NCBI GenBank assembly: GCA_019244985.1
Contig: JAFASB010000506.1
Span: forward strand, 1-5,404
Source of the DNA: Acidimicrobiia bacterium
GTDB taxonomy: Bacteria; Actinomycetota; Acidimicrobiia; Acidimicrobiales; AC-14
Direction of reading: 5' to 3'
Length of the DNA: 5,404 nt
Shown: piece by piece, positions 1-5,404 of the stretch
Layout of the letters: each line of letters starts with the position of its first letter
How positions within the stretch are numbered: the stretch's first letter is position 1
Notes under the pieces: generated by a model
Told to the model about the DNA's origin: nothing
Database searches by the model: none
What the model saw: only the letters and a program-made list of their open reading frames with translations
Translations under genes and position numbers: made by a program

Positions 1-295
1 GCCCGTCATACCCGAGCTCCTCACCTCCGGTCAGCGAGACCACCCGACGCTCAACGTCGAGACCGGTCGCCGCGGCCCCGAGCGCCCATTGCACATCGAG
101 CTGATCGCAGTCGTAATAGCACGCGTCCGGCGCCATGCTGCCCGCCAGCAGCTGCTTGGACAGCGGCGGCCGATCGTAGGGAAGCTGGTCCTCGGCACCG
201 ACGAGGACGATGCGCCCGTCGTAGCCGTCGCCGCGCAGGGTCTCGGCGGCGCGCAGTCCGGCCAGCGATGCGCCGACAACGACGACGGTCTTCAA
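1..295 (-). CDS. FAD-dependent ferredoxin-reductase-like oxidoreductase, N-terminal part (cut by window edge)
   Basis: The 98 visible residues form the start of a two-dinucleotide-fold flavoprotein. Residues 3-10 are a beta strand running into a Gly-rich FAD loop (VVVVGASLAGLRAAETLR, the GxSxAG variant), with a second strand at about 24-29 (RIVLVGAED). The stretch PYDRPPLSKQLL at about 36-47 is a hallmark of the ferredoxin/rubredoxin/putidaredoxin reductase group, and the segment ends at GYDG, which in the family leads into the ATG motif. Such enzymes pass electrons from NAD(P)H through FAD to a small iron-sulfur partner; the partner here is unknown. The start is TTG at 293-295. It is the only ATG, GTG or TTG in this frame between the in-frame stop at 368-370 and the FAD loop, so the choice is well constrained, although no clear Shine-Dalgarno site precedes it. 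It begins 7 nt after the peroxiredoxin stop, so the two genes are probably cotranscribed. The NAD(P)-binding and C-terminal domains lie outside the window, so exact substrate specificity cannot be read. Confidence 0.88.
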   Translation of the reverse strand, partial: MKTVVVVGASLAGLRAAETLRGDGYDGRIVLVGAEDQLPYDRPPLSKQLLAGSMAPDACYYDCDQLDVQWALGAAATGLDVERRVVSLTGGEELGYDG

Positions 296-302
296 CGACG
301 AA

Positions 303-761
303 CTACGAGCGCGGGGGGGACTGCTGGCGCAGGACCTCGAGGGCGCGATCGGCGTGCTTCTCCATGTTCAGCTCGCTCTTGATCACGTCGAGGACCGTCC
401 CGTCACGGCCGATCACGAACGTCGTCCGCTTGTTGGGTCCGATGCCGCGCTTGGCGCCGTACTCCTTGGCGACGGTCTTGTCGGGGTCCGACAGCAACGG
501 GAAGTCGAATGTGTACTTGTCGGAGAACTGCTTCTGCTTCTCGACCTTGTCGGCGCTGATCCCGACGCGCTGAGCACCGACCTCGTCGAATTCACGCTTG
601 AGGTCGCGGAAGTGGCAACTCTCCTTGGTGCACCCCGGCGTCATCGCCGCGGGATAGAAGAACAGCACAACGGGCCCGTCGGCCAGCAGGTCACCCAGCT
701 TCCGGGTCTCGCCCGTCTCGTCGGGCAGGGCGAAGTCCGGGGCCTTGTCTCCAGGATTCAT
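303..761 (-). CDS. bcp: Peroxiredoxin, PrxQ/BCP type
   Basis: This is a 152-residue cytosolic thiol peroxidase that would reduce hydrogen peroxide and organic hydroperoxides with electrons from a thioredoxin-like donor. The thioredoxin fold starts immediately (GDKAPDFALPDETG, residues 4-17), so there is no signal peptide. The active site FYPAAMTPGCTKESCHFRD covers residues 35-53: Cys44 is the peroxidatic cysteine in the T-P-G-C context, and Cys49, five residues later, is the resolving cysteine typical of atypical 2-Cys PrxQ proteins. Arg112 in KRTTFVIGRDG matches the conserved catalytic arginine. The length fits the family (about 150-160). The ATG at 759-761 has no obvious Shine-Dalgarno site, but a -10-like hexamer lies 6 bp upstream, which suggests a leaderless transcript. 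The gene is divergent from the cystathionine beta-synthase gene and is followed after 7 nt by the flavoprotein gene. Residues 38-39 are AA where many relatives have a charged pair (KD/KA); otherwise it is a standard member. Confidence 0.95.
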   Translation of the reverse strand: MNPGDKAPDFALPDETGETRKLGDLLADGPVVLFFYPAAMTPGCTKESCHFRDLKREFDEVGAQRVGISADKVEKQKQFSDKYTFDFPLLSDPDKTVAKEYGAKRGIGPNKRTTFVIGRDGTVLDVIKSELNMEKHADRALEVLRQQSPPRS

Positions 762-767
762 GCAGCG

Positions 768-773
768 ACCGTA
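768..773 (-). promoter_or_regulatory. Candidate -10 box for the peroxiredoxin gene (leaderless start)
   Basis: Read on the minus strand the hexamer is TACGGT, fitting the TANNNT form of sigma-70-type actinobacterial -10 elements. Six bases separate it from the ATG, so transcription starting seven bases after the box would begin exactly at the A of the start codon. The absence of a Shine-Dalgarno site agrees with a leaderless mRNA. No good -35 was found. The hexamer is weakly specific, so this is suggestive only. Confidence 0.35.
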
Positions 774-793
774 CTTCGACCCCGTTCAGTCGG

Positions 794-834
794 CCATTGC
801 CGGTCCTCGTGCATTCCTCCCATTGCCCCATTGT
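794..834. repeat. CCATTG repeat cluster in the divergent promoter spacer
   Basis: Two 8-bp units lie directly in tandem, CCCATTGC at 819-826 and CCCATTGT at 827-834. A third copy of the core, CCATTGCC, is at 794-801, 26 bp upstream of the matching CCATTGCC at 820-827. The cluster sits in the middle of the 101-bp region between two divergent genes, where an operator would be expected. It could be a binding site for a regulator, it could supply TTG-type -35 elements for the plus-strand gene (TTGCCC at 823-828), or it could be chance in a short GC-rich spacer. No regulator is encoded nearby. Confidence 0.3.
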
Positions 835-847
835 CTCGCCACCGTCG

Positions 848-853
848 TAACCT
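848..853 (+). promoter_or_regulatory. Candidate -10 box for the cystathionine beta-synthase operon
   Basis: The hexamer TAACCT fits TANNNT and ends 9 bp before the GTG at 863, giving a predicted start site near 860-863 and a leaderless or near-leaderless mRNA. A TTGCCC at 823-828 could serve as a -35 but at a long 19-bp spacing. Its TAA (848-850) is also the last in-frame stop upstream of the gene. The only purine stretch before the GTG (GAAAG, 856-860) is too close, at 2 nt, to work well as a ribosome binding site. Confidence 0.35.
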
Positions 854-862
854 TCGAAAGCA

Positions 863-2539
863 GTGGACGTCCTCGTCGTCGTCGGCGACGGCCAGCCTCC
901 GGAGCGGCTGTCGGCTCGAGCGGCCCACGTGGTGCGCACGGCGACAGCAGAGCTGGCGCCCGACGTGGTCGCCGACCTGCGCACGCGCATCCCCAGGCAC
1001 GTCGGCGTCGTCGGTCCCGTCGAGCTCGCCAACAAGACGGCCACCCACCTTCACCACGCGGGCCTGCCGGTGACGCTGTACGCCGACGGACACGTCGACA
1101 CCCACGACGGCGTCGACATCGAGCCCCTCACTGATCCCGGCCCGAAGATGGATGCCGCCGACTCTCTCCTCGACCTCGTCGGCGACACGCCGATGGTGCG
1201 CCTCGACCGCATCGGCCGGTCACTGGACTGCCAGCTGCTGGCCAAGCTCGAGTTCCTCAATCCCGGCGGCAGCGTGAAGGATCGCCCGGCCGTGGCCATG
1301 GTCGAGGCCGCCGAGCGCGCCGGCCTCATCGGTCCCGGCGGCACAATCGTCGAGCCGACGTCGGGCAACACGGGTGTCGGCCTCGCCATCGTCGCTGCCC
1401 GCCGTCGCTACCGATGCATCTTCGTGATGCCCGACAAGATGAGCCAGGAGAAGATCGGTTTGCTGCGGGCCTATGGCGCCGAGGTCGTGGTGTGTCCGAC
1501 GACGGTCGCGCCCGAGCACCCCGACTCCTATTACTCGGTCGCCGACCGCCTGGCGCGCGAGATCCCGGGCGCCTACCAGCCGAGCCAGTACCACAATCTC
1601 GAGAACCCGGCGTCGCACGAGCGCAGCACCGGCCCTGAGATCTGGCGACAGACGGCAGGCCGCATCACCCACTTCGTGGCCGGCATCGGCACCGGCGGGA
1701 CCATCACCGGCGTCTCCCGGTATCTCAAGGCGCAGAACCCCGAGATCCAGATCGTCGGCGCCGACCCCGAGGGCTCGGTCTACTCCGGCGGCACTGGCCG
1801 GCCGTACCTCGTCGAGGGCATCGGCGAGGACTTCTGGCCGACCACCTATGACCCCAAGGCCGTCGACCGCGTGGTGATGGTGAGCGACCGCAACTCGTTT
1901 CTCACCGCCCGGCGCGTCACGAGAGAGGAAGGCGTTCTCGTCGGCGGTTCGGCCGGCACTGCGGTGTGGGCCGCCCTCGAAGTCGGCCGCGAGCTCACCA
2001 GCGACGACGTCGTCGTCGTCCTCATCCCCGACTCCGGCCGCGGGTATCTCAGCAAGCTCTACAACGACGAATGGATGGCCGACTTCGGGTTCCTGCGCGC
2101 CGGCGGGCAGACCGTCGGCGACGTCCTCGAGCGCAAGGCGGTCGCCGGTGAGCTGCCGGCCCTCGTGCACGTCCACCCCGACGAGCCGGCGCGGGACGTG
2201 ATCGCCGTGCTCCGGGAGTACGAGGTCTCCCAGGTGCCCGTGCTCAAGGCGGAACTGCCGCTCGCGGTCGCCGAGGTGAGCGGCGCCGTGCACGAGCGCG
2301 ACCTCATGGAGCGCGCGTTCGCCGACCATTCGATTCTCGACCGGCCCGTCGCCGAGGTCATGGGCCCGCCGCTTCCGGCAGTCGGCAGTGGCGAACCGGT
2401 CGAGGCTGCGGTCGAACGCCTCGACGACGCTGCCGCGGTGCTCGTCGTCGACGCCGGACACCCCGTGGGCATCCTCACCCGATCCGACGTGCTGTCGTTC
2501 CTCGCCCAGCGCCCAGCCGGACCAGCGACCCATGACTGA
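863..2539 (+). CDS. cbs: Cystathionine beta-synthase with C-terminal CBS-domain pair and unusual N-terminal extension
   Basis: This 558-residue PLP enzyme would condense serine with homocysteine to cystathionine, the first step of reverse transsulfuration, in the cytosol. Residues 96-410 are a fold-type II PLP domain: DLVGDTPMVRL at 104-114, the PLP lysine Lys139 in NPGGSVKDRP, the Asn loop TSGNTG at 166-171, the phosphate loop GTGGT at 276-280, and Ser391 in PDSGRGYLSK at the position that contacts the pyridine nitrogen. The blocks VGADPEGS, VEGIGEDF and YLSKLYNDEWM favour cystathionine beta-synthase over cysteine synthase. Residues about 417-551 are two CBS (Bateman) repeats, a likely ligand-sensing module; the heme-binding region of animal enzymes is not evident. 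Met96 (ATG at 1148) would give 463 residues, close to the 464 of Mycobacterium tuberculosis Cbs. The frame stays open back to a stop at 848-850, and GTG 863 is its first start. About 89% of codons 1-95 end in G or C, so I annotate the longer form. The extension's function is unknown, and internal starts remain possible. The 3' end overlaps the next gene by 8 nt. Confidence 0.92.
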   Translation: MDVLVVVGDGQPPERLSARAAHVVRTATAELAPDVVADLRTRIPRHVGVVGPVELANKTATHLHHAGLPVTLYADGHVDTHDGVDIEPLTDPGPKMDAADSLLDLVGDTPMVRLDRIGRSLDCQLLAKLEFLNPGGSVKDRPAVAMVEAAERAGLIGPGGTIVEPTSGNTGVGLAIVAARRRYRCIFVMPDKMSQEKIGLLRAYGAEVVVCPTTVAPEHPDSYYSVADRLAREIPGAYQPSQYHNLENPASHERSTGPEIWRQTAGRITHFVAGIGTGGTITGVSRYLKAQNPEIQIVGADPEGSVYSGGTGRPYLVEGIGEDFWPTTYDPKAVDRVVMVSDRNSFLTARRVTREEGVLVGGSAGTAVWAALEVGRELTSDDVVVVLIPDSGRGYLSKLYNDEWMADFGFLRAGGQTVGDVLERKAVAGELPALVHVHPDEPARDVIAVLREYEVSQVPVLKAELPLAVAEVSGAVHERDLMERAFADHSILDRPVAEVMGPPLPAVGSGEPVEAAVERLDDAAAVLVVDAGHPVGILTRSDVLSFLAQRPAGPATHD

Positions 2540-3680
2540 GCCGCCGTTCGGGTTCGAGACCCGCGCCATCCACGCCGGCCAGACGCCCGACGACACGACC
2601 GGCGCGGTCGTGACACCGATCTATCAGACGTCGACCTATGCGCAGGACGAGGTCGGTGTTCATCGCGGCTACGAGTACTCGCGCACGTCAAACCCGACGC
2701 GCACAGCACTCGAGCGGTGTCTGGCGAGCCTGGAAGGCGCGGCGTCGGGGTTCGCCTTCGCCAGCGGCATGGCGGCCGAGGACGCCGTCCTGCGGGTGCT
2801 GCCCGCCGACAGTCACGTCGTCATTCCGAACGACGCCTACGGCGGCACCTTCCGACTGATCGACAAGGTGTTCGGGCCGACCGGACTGCAGTATTCCGCA
2901 GTAGACCTCTCGGACGTCGAGCAGATCGAGCAAGCGTGGCGTCCGAACACGCGCATGGTGTGGATGGAGTCGCCCACCAACCCATTGCTCGGCATCGTCG
3001 ACATCGCGGCTGTGGCGCGACTCGCACGCGACCGCGGTGCCCGGTGCGTCGTCGACAACACGTTCGCAACGCCCTATCTGCAACAGCCGTTGGCGCTCGG
3101 TGCCGACGTCGTCGTGCACTCCACGACGAAATACCTCGGCGGACACTCGGACGTCGTGGGCGGCTTCGTCGCTGTGATGGACGTCAATCTGGCGACGCAC
3201 ATCGCCTACCTGCAGAACGCGGTGGGCGCCGTGCCCGGCCCGTTCGACTGCTTTCTCGTCCTCCGCGGCGTCAAGACGCTGGCCGTCCGCATGGAGCGGC
3301 ACTGCGCCAACGCCCGGGCGATCGTCGATCTGCTCGAGCGTCATTCGAGCGTCGCCTCCGTCCGGTACCCCGGGCTGCCGACGCATCCCGGGTACGAGGT
3401 CGCAGCGCGCCAAATGCGTGGCTTCGGGGGCATGGTCGCCTTCACGCTGGCAGGGGGGGAGGACGCCGCCCTCAAGCTGGTCAGCAGCACGCGCCTGTTC
3501 ACGCTCGCCGAGTCCCTTGGGGCCGTCGAGTCGCTCATCGAGCATCCCGCGCAGATGACGCACGCGTCCGTGGCCGGGTCCGACCTCGCTGTCGACCCTG
3601 CGCTGGTACGCGTGTCCGTGGGCCTGGAGACCGCCGACGACCTGGTCGACGACCTGCGCCAGGCGCTGGACGGCACCTGA
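2532..3680 (+). CDS. metB: Cystathionine gamma-synthase / gamma-lyase family PLP enzyme
   Basis: This 382-residue Cys/Met-metabolism enzyme (fold type I) either makes cystathionine from an activated homoserine and cysteine (gamma-synthase) or cleaves cystathionine to cysteine, 2-oxobutyrate and ammonia (gamma-lyase). Seen: FETRAIHAGQ at 8-17 (family start), TPIYQTSTY at 28-36, YEYSRTSNPTR at 47-57 with Tyr49 and Arg51 as PLP-phosphate contacts from the partner subunit, Tyr103 stacking on PLP, Asp175 in VVDNTFATPY for the pyridine nitrogen, the PLP lysine Lys200 in HSTTKYLGGHSD, SLGAVESL around Glu333, MTHASV at 342-347, and Arg360 in VRVSVGLE for the substrate carboxylate. Length matches E. 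coli MetB (386). ATG 2532 is chosen because it gives the family-typical N terminus; the upstream open frame lies inside the preceding gene. The 8-nt overlap with cystathionine beta-synthase implies translational coupling. Sequence alone does not separate synthase from lyase; the neighbour favours lyase activity in reverse transsulfuration. No membrane or export signal is present. Confidence 0.93.
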   Translation: MTEPPFGFETRAIHAGQTPDDTTGAVVTPIYQTSTYAQDEVGVHRGYEYSRTSNPTRTALERCLASLEGAASGFAFASGMAAEDAVLRVLPADSHVVIPNDAYGGTFRLIDKVFGPTGLQYSAVDLSDVEQIEQAWRPNTRMVWMESPTNPLLGIVDIAAVARLARDRGARCVVDNTFATPYLQQPLALGADVVVHSTTKYLGGHSDVVGGFVAVMDVNLATHIAYLQNAVGAVPGPFDCFLVLRGVKTLAVRMERHCANARAIVDLLERHSSVASVRYPGLPTHPGYEVAARQMRGFGGMVAFTLAGGEDAALKLVSSTRLFTLAESLGAVESLIEHPAQMTHASVAGSDLAVDPALVRVSVGLETADDLVDDLRQALDGT

Positions 3681-3684
3681 AATC

Positions 3685-3698
3685 GGGTCGATCGACCC
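3685..3698. other. Perfect 14-bp palindrome after the transsulfuration operon
   Basis: GGGTCGATCGACCC is fully self-complementary and begins 4 bases after the stop codon of the gamma-synthase/lyase gene. In RNA it could fold as a 5-bp GGGTC/GACCC stem with a GATC loop. It is followed by TTCGC rather than a T-run, so it is at best a weak intrinsic terminator. As DNA its two-fold symmetry would also suit a dimeric regulator, and it lies just upstream of the candidate promoter of the next gene. Confidence 0.4.
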
Positions 3699-3727
3699 TT
3701 CGCAGCGCCCATTTCCCCCGGTACTCT
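3699..3727 (+). promoter_or_regulatory. Candidate promoter for the c-di-GMP gene
   Basis: TTCGCA at 3699-3704 (four of six matches to TTGACA) and TACTCT at 3722-3727 (TANNNT) are separated by exactly 17 bp. The predicted start site near 3734 leaves a leader of roughly 14 nt that still contains the Shine-Dalgarno-like GGGGA. The -35 box directly abuts the 14-bp palindrome, so a protein bound there could affect this promoter. The match is weak, and readthrough from the upstream operon is an alternative. Confidence 0.3.
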
Positions 3728-3735
3728 CGTTTGTC

Positions 3736-3740
3736 GGGGA
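3736..3740 (+). promoter_or_regulatory. Shine-Dalgarno-like GGGGA deciding the GTG 3748 start
   Basis: GGGGA ends 7 nt before GTG 3748, a good spacing. The alternative in-frame GTG at 3742 would leave only 1 nt. No in-frame ATG lies near the 5' end, so this site is the main reason for choosing 3748. Confidence 0.45.
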
Positions 3741-3747
3741 TGTGGAA

Positions 3748-5404
3748 GTGAACCGGCGCTCATGGCTCAAGCGGCTCTCTGCCGTCGGTCGCGTCGTGAC
3801 GATTCCGCTCACGGCAGTGGCGTTCTACGCCCTGCACCGCTGGGGAGCGATCAACAACACTCCGCTCTGGGCCCTGTACCTGATCCTGGGCCTCGCCGGT
3901 CTCACCAGCTTCGTCGCCGAACGACATTGGCCCGCTGAGTGCACCCGCCGCCAGCTTCACGCGCGCGTCGCCATCGACATCGCCGCCGCCACCTCGGTGA
4001 TCTACGCCACCGGCTGGGGCCCGACGCTCGCCATCGGTTACGTGTTCGTCGTCGCCAACGAGTTCCGCGAGCACGGATCGCGTGTTTGGCAGCCGTCCCT
4101 GGCCTACACGGCGCTCGGCATCGGCCTCGGCGAAGCCGCCATCGCCATCGGCCTCGCCCCCACGATCGTGCCCGAACCCGACGTGCACGGCCTCGCCGTC
4201 CTGGCCGTCCTGGGCACAGCGTTCATCATGCGCCTGCTCGGATTGACGACTGCGTCGAAGGAGCAGGCGGAGGCCACCGTCCGGTCATCCGAGGAGCGCT
4301 TCCGCTCGCTGGTGAAGAACGCGTCGGACGCCGTATGCGTCGTCGACGGTGAGTCGCGCGTCGTCACCCTGACCTCTGCGATCGAGCACATCACGGGCTA
4401 CCCACCCGAGAAGTACCTGGGTCAGATCGGGTGGGATTTCATTCACCCCGACGACCTGGGCGCGGCCGCCGAGGTCTACGCCGACGCCATGGCGAACCCC
4501 GGTCGGGCCATGCGGGCCGAGCTGCGGATCGAGCATCGCGACGGCTCGTGGCGATGGGCGGAGGTGAGCGCCACGAACCTGCTCGAAGACCCGGCGGTGA
4601 TGGGGCTCGTGGCCAACTTCCACGACATCACCGAACGCAAGCAGTTCGAAGAAAAGCTGGCGTTCGACGCCTACCACGATCACCTCACCGGTCTGTCGAA
4701 CCGCACCGCATTCCACGAAGCCCTTACCCGCGCCCTAGCCCGCTCGCGGCGGCACAGCCGCCTGAACGCCGTGCTGTTCCTCGACCTCGACCGGTTCAAG
4801 CTGATCAACGACAGCCTCGGGCACGAGGTCGGCGACCACTTGCTCGTCGAGGTCGGCAGCCGGTTGCGCGCCTGTCTGCGTCCCGAGGACGTCGTCAGCC
4901 GATTCGGCGGCGACGAGTTCGCCGTCCTGCTCGAGGACATCGCGGGCAACGACGACGCCATCCAGGTCGCCGACCGCATCATCGAGCTGCTGCACCAGCC
5001 GCTCCCGATTGCCAGCCGGGAGATCTTCCTCACCACCAGCATCGGCATCGCCGTCGTGGGCGACGGCGTCTCGGAGCCGGGCGAGGCTCTGCGCGAGGCC
5101 GACCAGGCCATGTACCGGGCGAAGGCCGCGGGCGGCTCGCGGTGGGAGTTGTTCGACGAAACTCTGGCGCCTCCGATGGTCGAGCGCCTCGAGCTCGAGG
5201 CCGAACTGTGGCGGGCGGTCGAGCGGGGCGAGCTCCTGCTGCACTTCCAGCCCGAGGTGAGCCTCTGCAGCAGCGAGATGATCGCGGTCGAGGCGCTGCT
5301 CCGCTGGGCGCACCCCGAACGCGGGCTGCTCGGGCCGGGCTCGTTCATCCCGCTGGCCGAAGAGAGCGACCTGGTCGTCGCCATCGACCGCTTCGTCCTG
5401 GCCG
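3748..5404 (+). CDS. Membrane-anchored PAS-GGDEF-EAL cyclic-di-GMP signalling protein (cut by window edge)
   Basis: This gene is open through the right edge; 552 residues are visible. The protein would make and/or break cyclic di-GMP at the inner face of the membrane. Residues about 15-166 are hydrophobic with roughly five membrane segments (near 16-31, 38-57, 74-103, 117-141, 147-166), a sensor or anchor I cannot assign to a named family. A short charged linker (KEQAEATVRSSEERF) leads into a PAS domain at about 182-300, ending in the typical DITERKQFEEKL. The GGDEF domain at about 305-470 has HDHLTGLSNR (310-319), FLDLDRFKLINDSLGH (344-359), intact GGDEF at 387-391, and an RxxD inhibitory site at Arg378-Asp381 five residues before it. 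This predicts an active, product-inhibited diguanylate cyclase. The EAL domain begins at about 481 with LLHFQPEVSL and EALLRW at 515-520, so the first catalytic Glu is present, but the remaining phosphodiesterase residues lie beyond the window. GTG 3748 is chosen over GTG 3742 because of the GGGGA site 7 nt upstream. It is probably a separate transcription unit from the preceding operon. Confidence 0.93.
   Translation, partial: MNRRSWLKRLSAVGRVVTIPLTAVAFYALHRWGAINNTPLWALYLILGLAGLTSFVAERHWPAECTRRQLHARVAIDIAAATSVIYATGWGPTLAIGYVFVVANEFREHGSRVWQPSLAYTALGIGLGEAAIAIGLAPTIVPEPDVHGLAVLAVLGTAFIMRLLGLTTASKEQAEATVRSSEERFRSLVKNASDAVCVVDGESRVVTLTSAIEHITGYPPEKYLGQIGWDFIHPDDLGAAAEVYADAMANPGRAMRAELRIEHRDGSWRWAEVSATNLLEDPAVMGLVANFHDITERKQFEEKLAFDAYHDHLTGLSNRTAFHEALTRALARSRRHSRLNAVLFLDLDRFKLINDSLGHEVGDHLLVEVGSRLRACLRPEDVVSRFGGDEFAVLLEDIAGNDDAIQVADRIIELLHQPLPIASREIFLTTSIGIAVVGDGVSEPGEALREADQAMYRAKAAGGSRWELFDETLAPPMVERLELEAELWRAVERGELLLHFQPEVSLCSSEMIAVEALLRWAHPERGLLGPGSFIPLAEESDLVVAIDRFVLA

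Noticed and set aside
354..1073. 239-codon plus-strand open frame running from opposite the peroxiredoxin into the cystathionine beta-synthase extension
   Set aside because: It is antisense to the intact peroxiredoxin and out of frame with the beta-synthase, with an Arg/Ser-rich tail typical of shadow translation.
2003..2021. GAC/GTC trinucleotide run
   Set aside because: It is explained by Asp and Val codons (DDVVVV) in a beta strand of the PLP domain, so it is not a separate repeat element.
2388..2531. Upstream extension of the gamma-synthase/lyase frame by 48 codons
   Set aside because: It lies wholly inside the beta-synthase coding region in another frame. The family N terminus begins at ATG 2532.
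1148..2539. Shorter cystathionine beta-synthase starting at ATG 1148
   Set aside because: It matches the usual family length and remains possible, but no ribosome binding site or promoter precedes it, and the upstream frame has strong coding character. The longer form was preferred and the shorter recorded as an alternative.
1220..2596. Long 458-codon open frame on the minus strand opposite cystathionine beta-synthase
   Set aside because: It mirrors the codon structure of a well-supported gene in GC-rich DNA. Its translation is rich in His, Asp, Gly and Arg with no recognisable motif.
2688..3812. Long 374-codon open frame on the minus strand opposite the gamma-synthase/lyase gene
   Set aside because: It is an antisense shadow of a gene with full catalytic motifs, and its translation shows no domain. 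It also runs across the palindrome and into the next gene's start.
4104..5384. Several minus-strand open frames opposite the c-di-GMP gene
   Set aside because: The plus-strand frame carries clear PAS, GGDEF and EAL motifs. The opposite frames are Ser/Arg- or Val/Asp-rich with no motif.

Overview
The window is GC-rich with strong G/C preference at third codon positions, uses GTG and TTG starts, and has few clear Shine-Dalgarno sites. Together with the gene content this suggests a high-GC actinobacterium-like organism, perhaps of the Acidimicrobiia type. That placement is an inference from style and gene content, and nothing here fixes the species. No tRNA, rRNA, mobile element, CRISPR array or phage gene was seen.

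Layout: on the minus strand, from about 761 down to the window edge, a PrxQ/BCP-type peroxiredoxin (303-761) is followed after 7 nt by the N-terminal 98 residues of a FAD-dependent ferredoxin-reductase-like oxidoreductase (1-295, cut by the window edge). A 101-bp divergent spacer (762-862) carries candidate -10 boxes for both directions and a short CCATTG repeat cluster. On the plus strand, a cystathionine beta-synthase (863-2539) overlaps by 8 nt a cystathionine gamma-synthase/lyase-type PLP enzyme (2532-3680). After a 67-bp spacer with a perfect 14-bp palindrome comes a membrane-anchored PAS-GGDEF-EAL cyclic-di-GMP protein (3748 onward, cut by the right edge within EAL).

How they fit: the two PLP enzymes form a compact transsulfuration operon linking homocysteine, cystathionine and cysteine. 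The divergent peroxiredoxin is a thiol peroxidase, so the cluster has a sulfur/thiol-redox theme, although co-regulation is only inferred. The c-di-GMP gene looks like an independent signalling gene with its own start signals.

Most of the window is ordinary. The point most worth a second look is a 95-residue N-terminal extension on the cystathionine beta-synthase: it has strong coding character, lies ahead of an otherwise normal-length enzyme, and matches no domain I recognise. I found no convincing evidence of a wholly new system.
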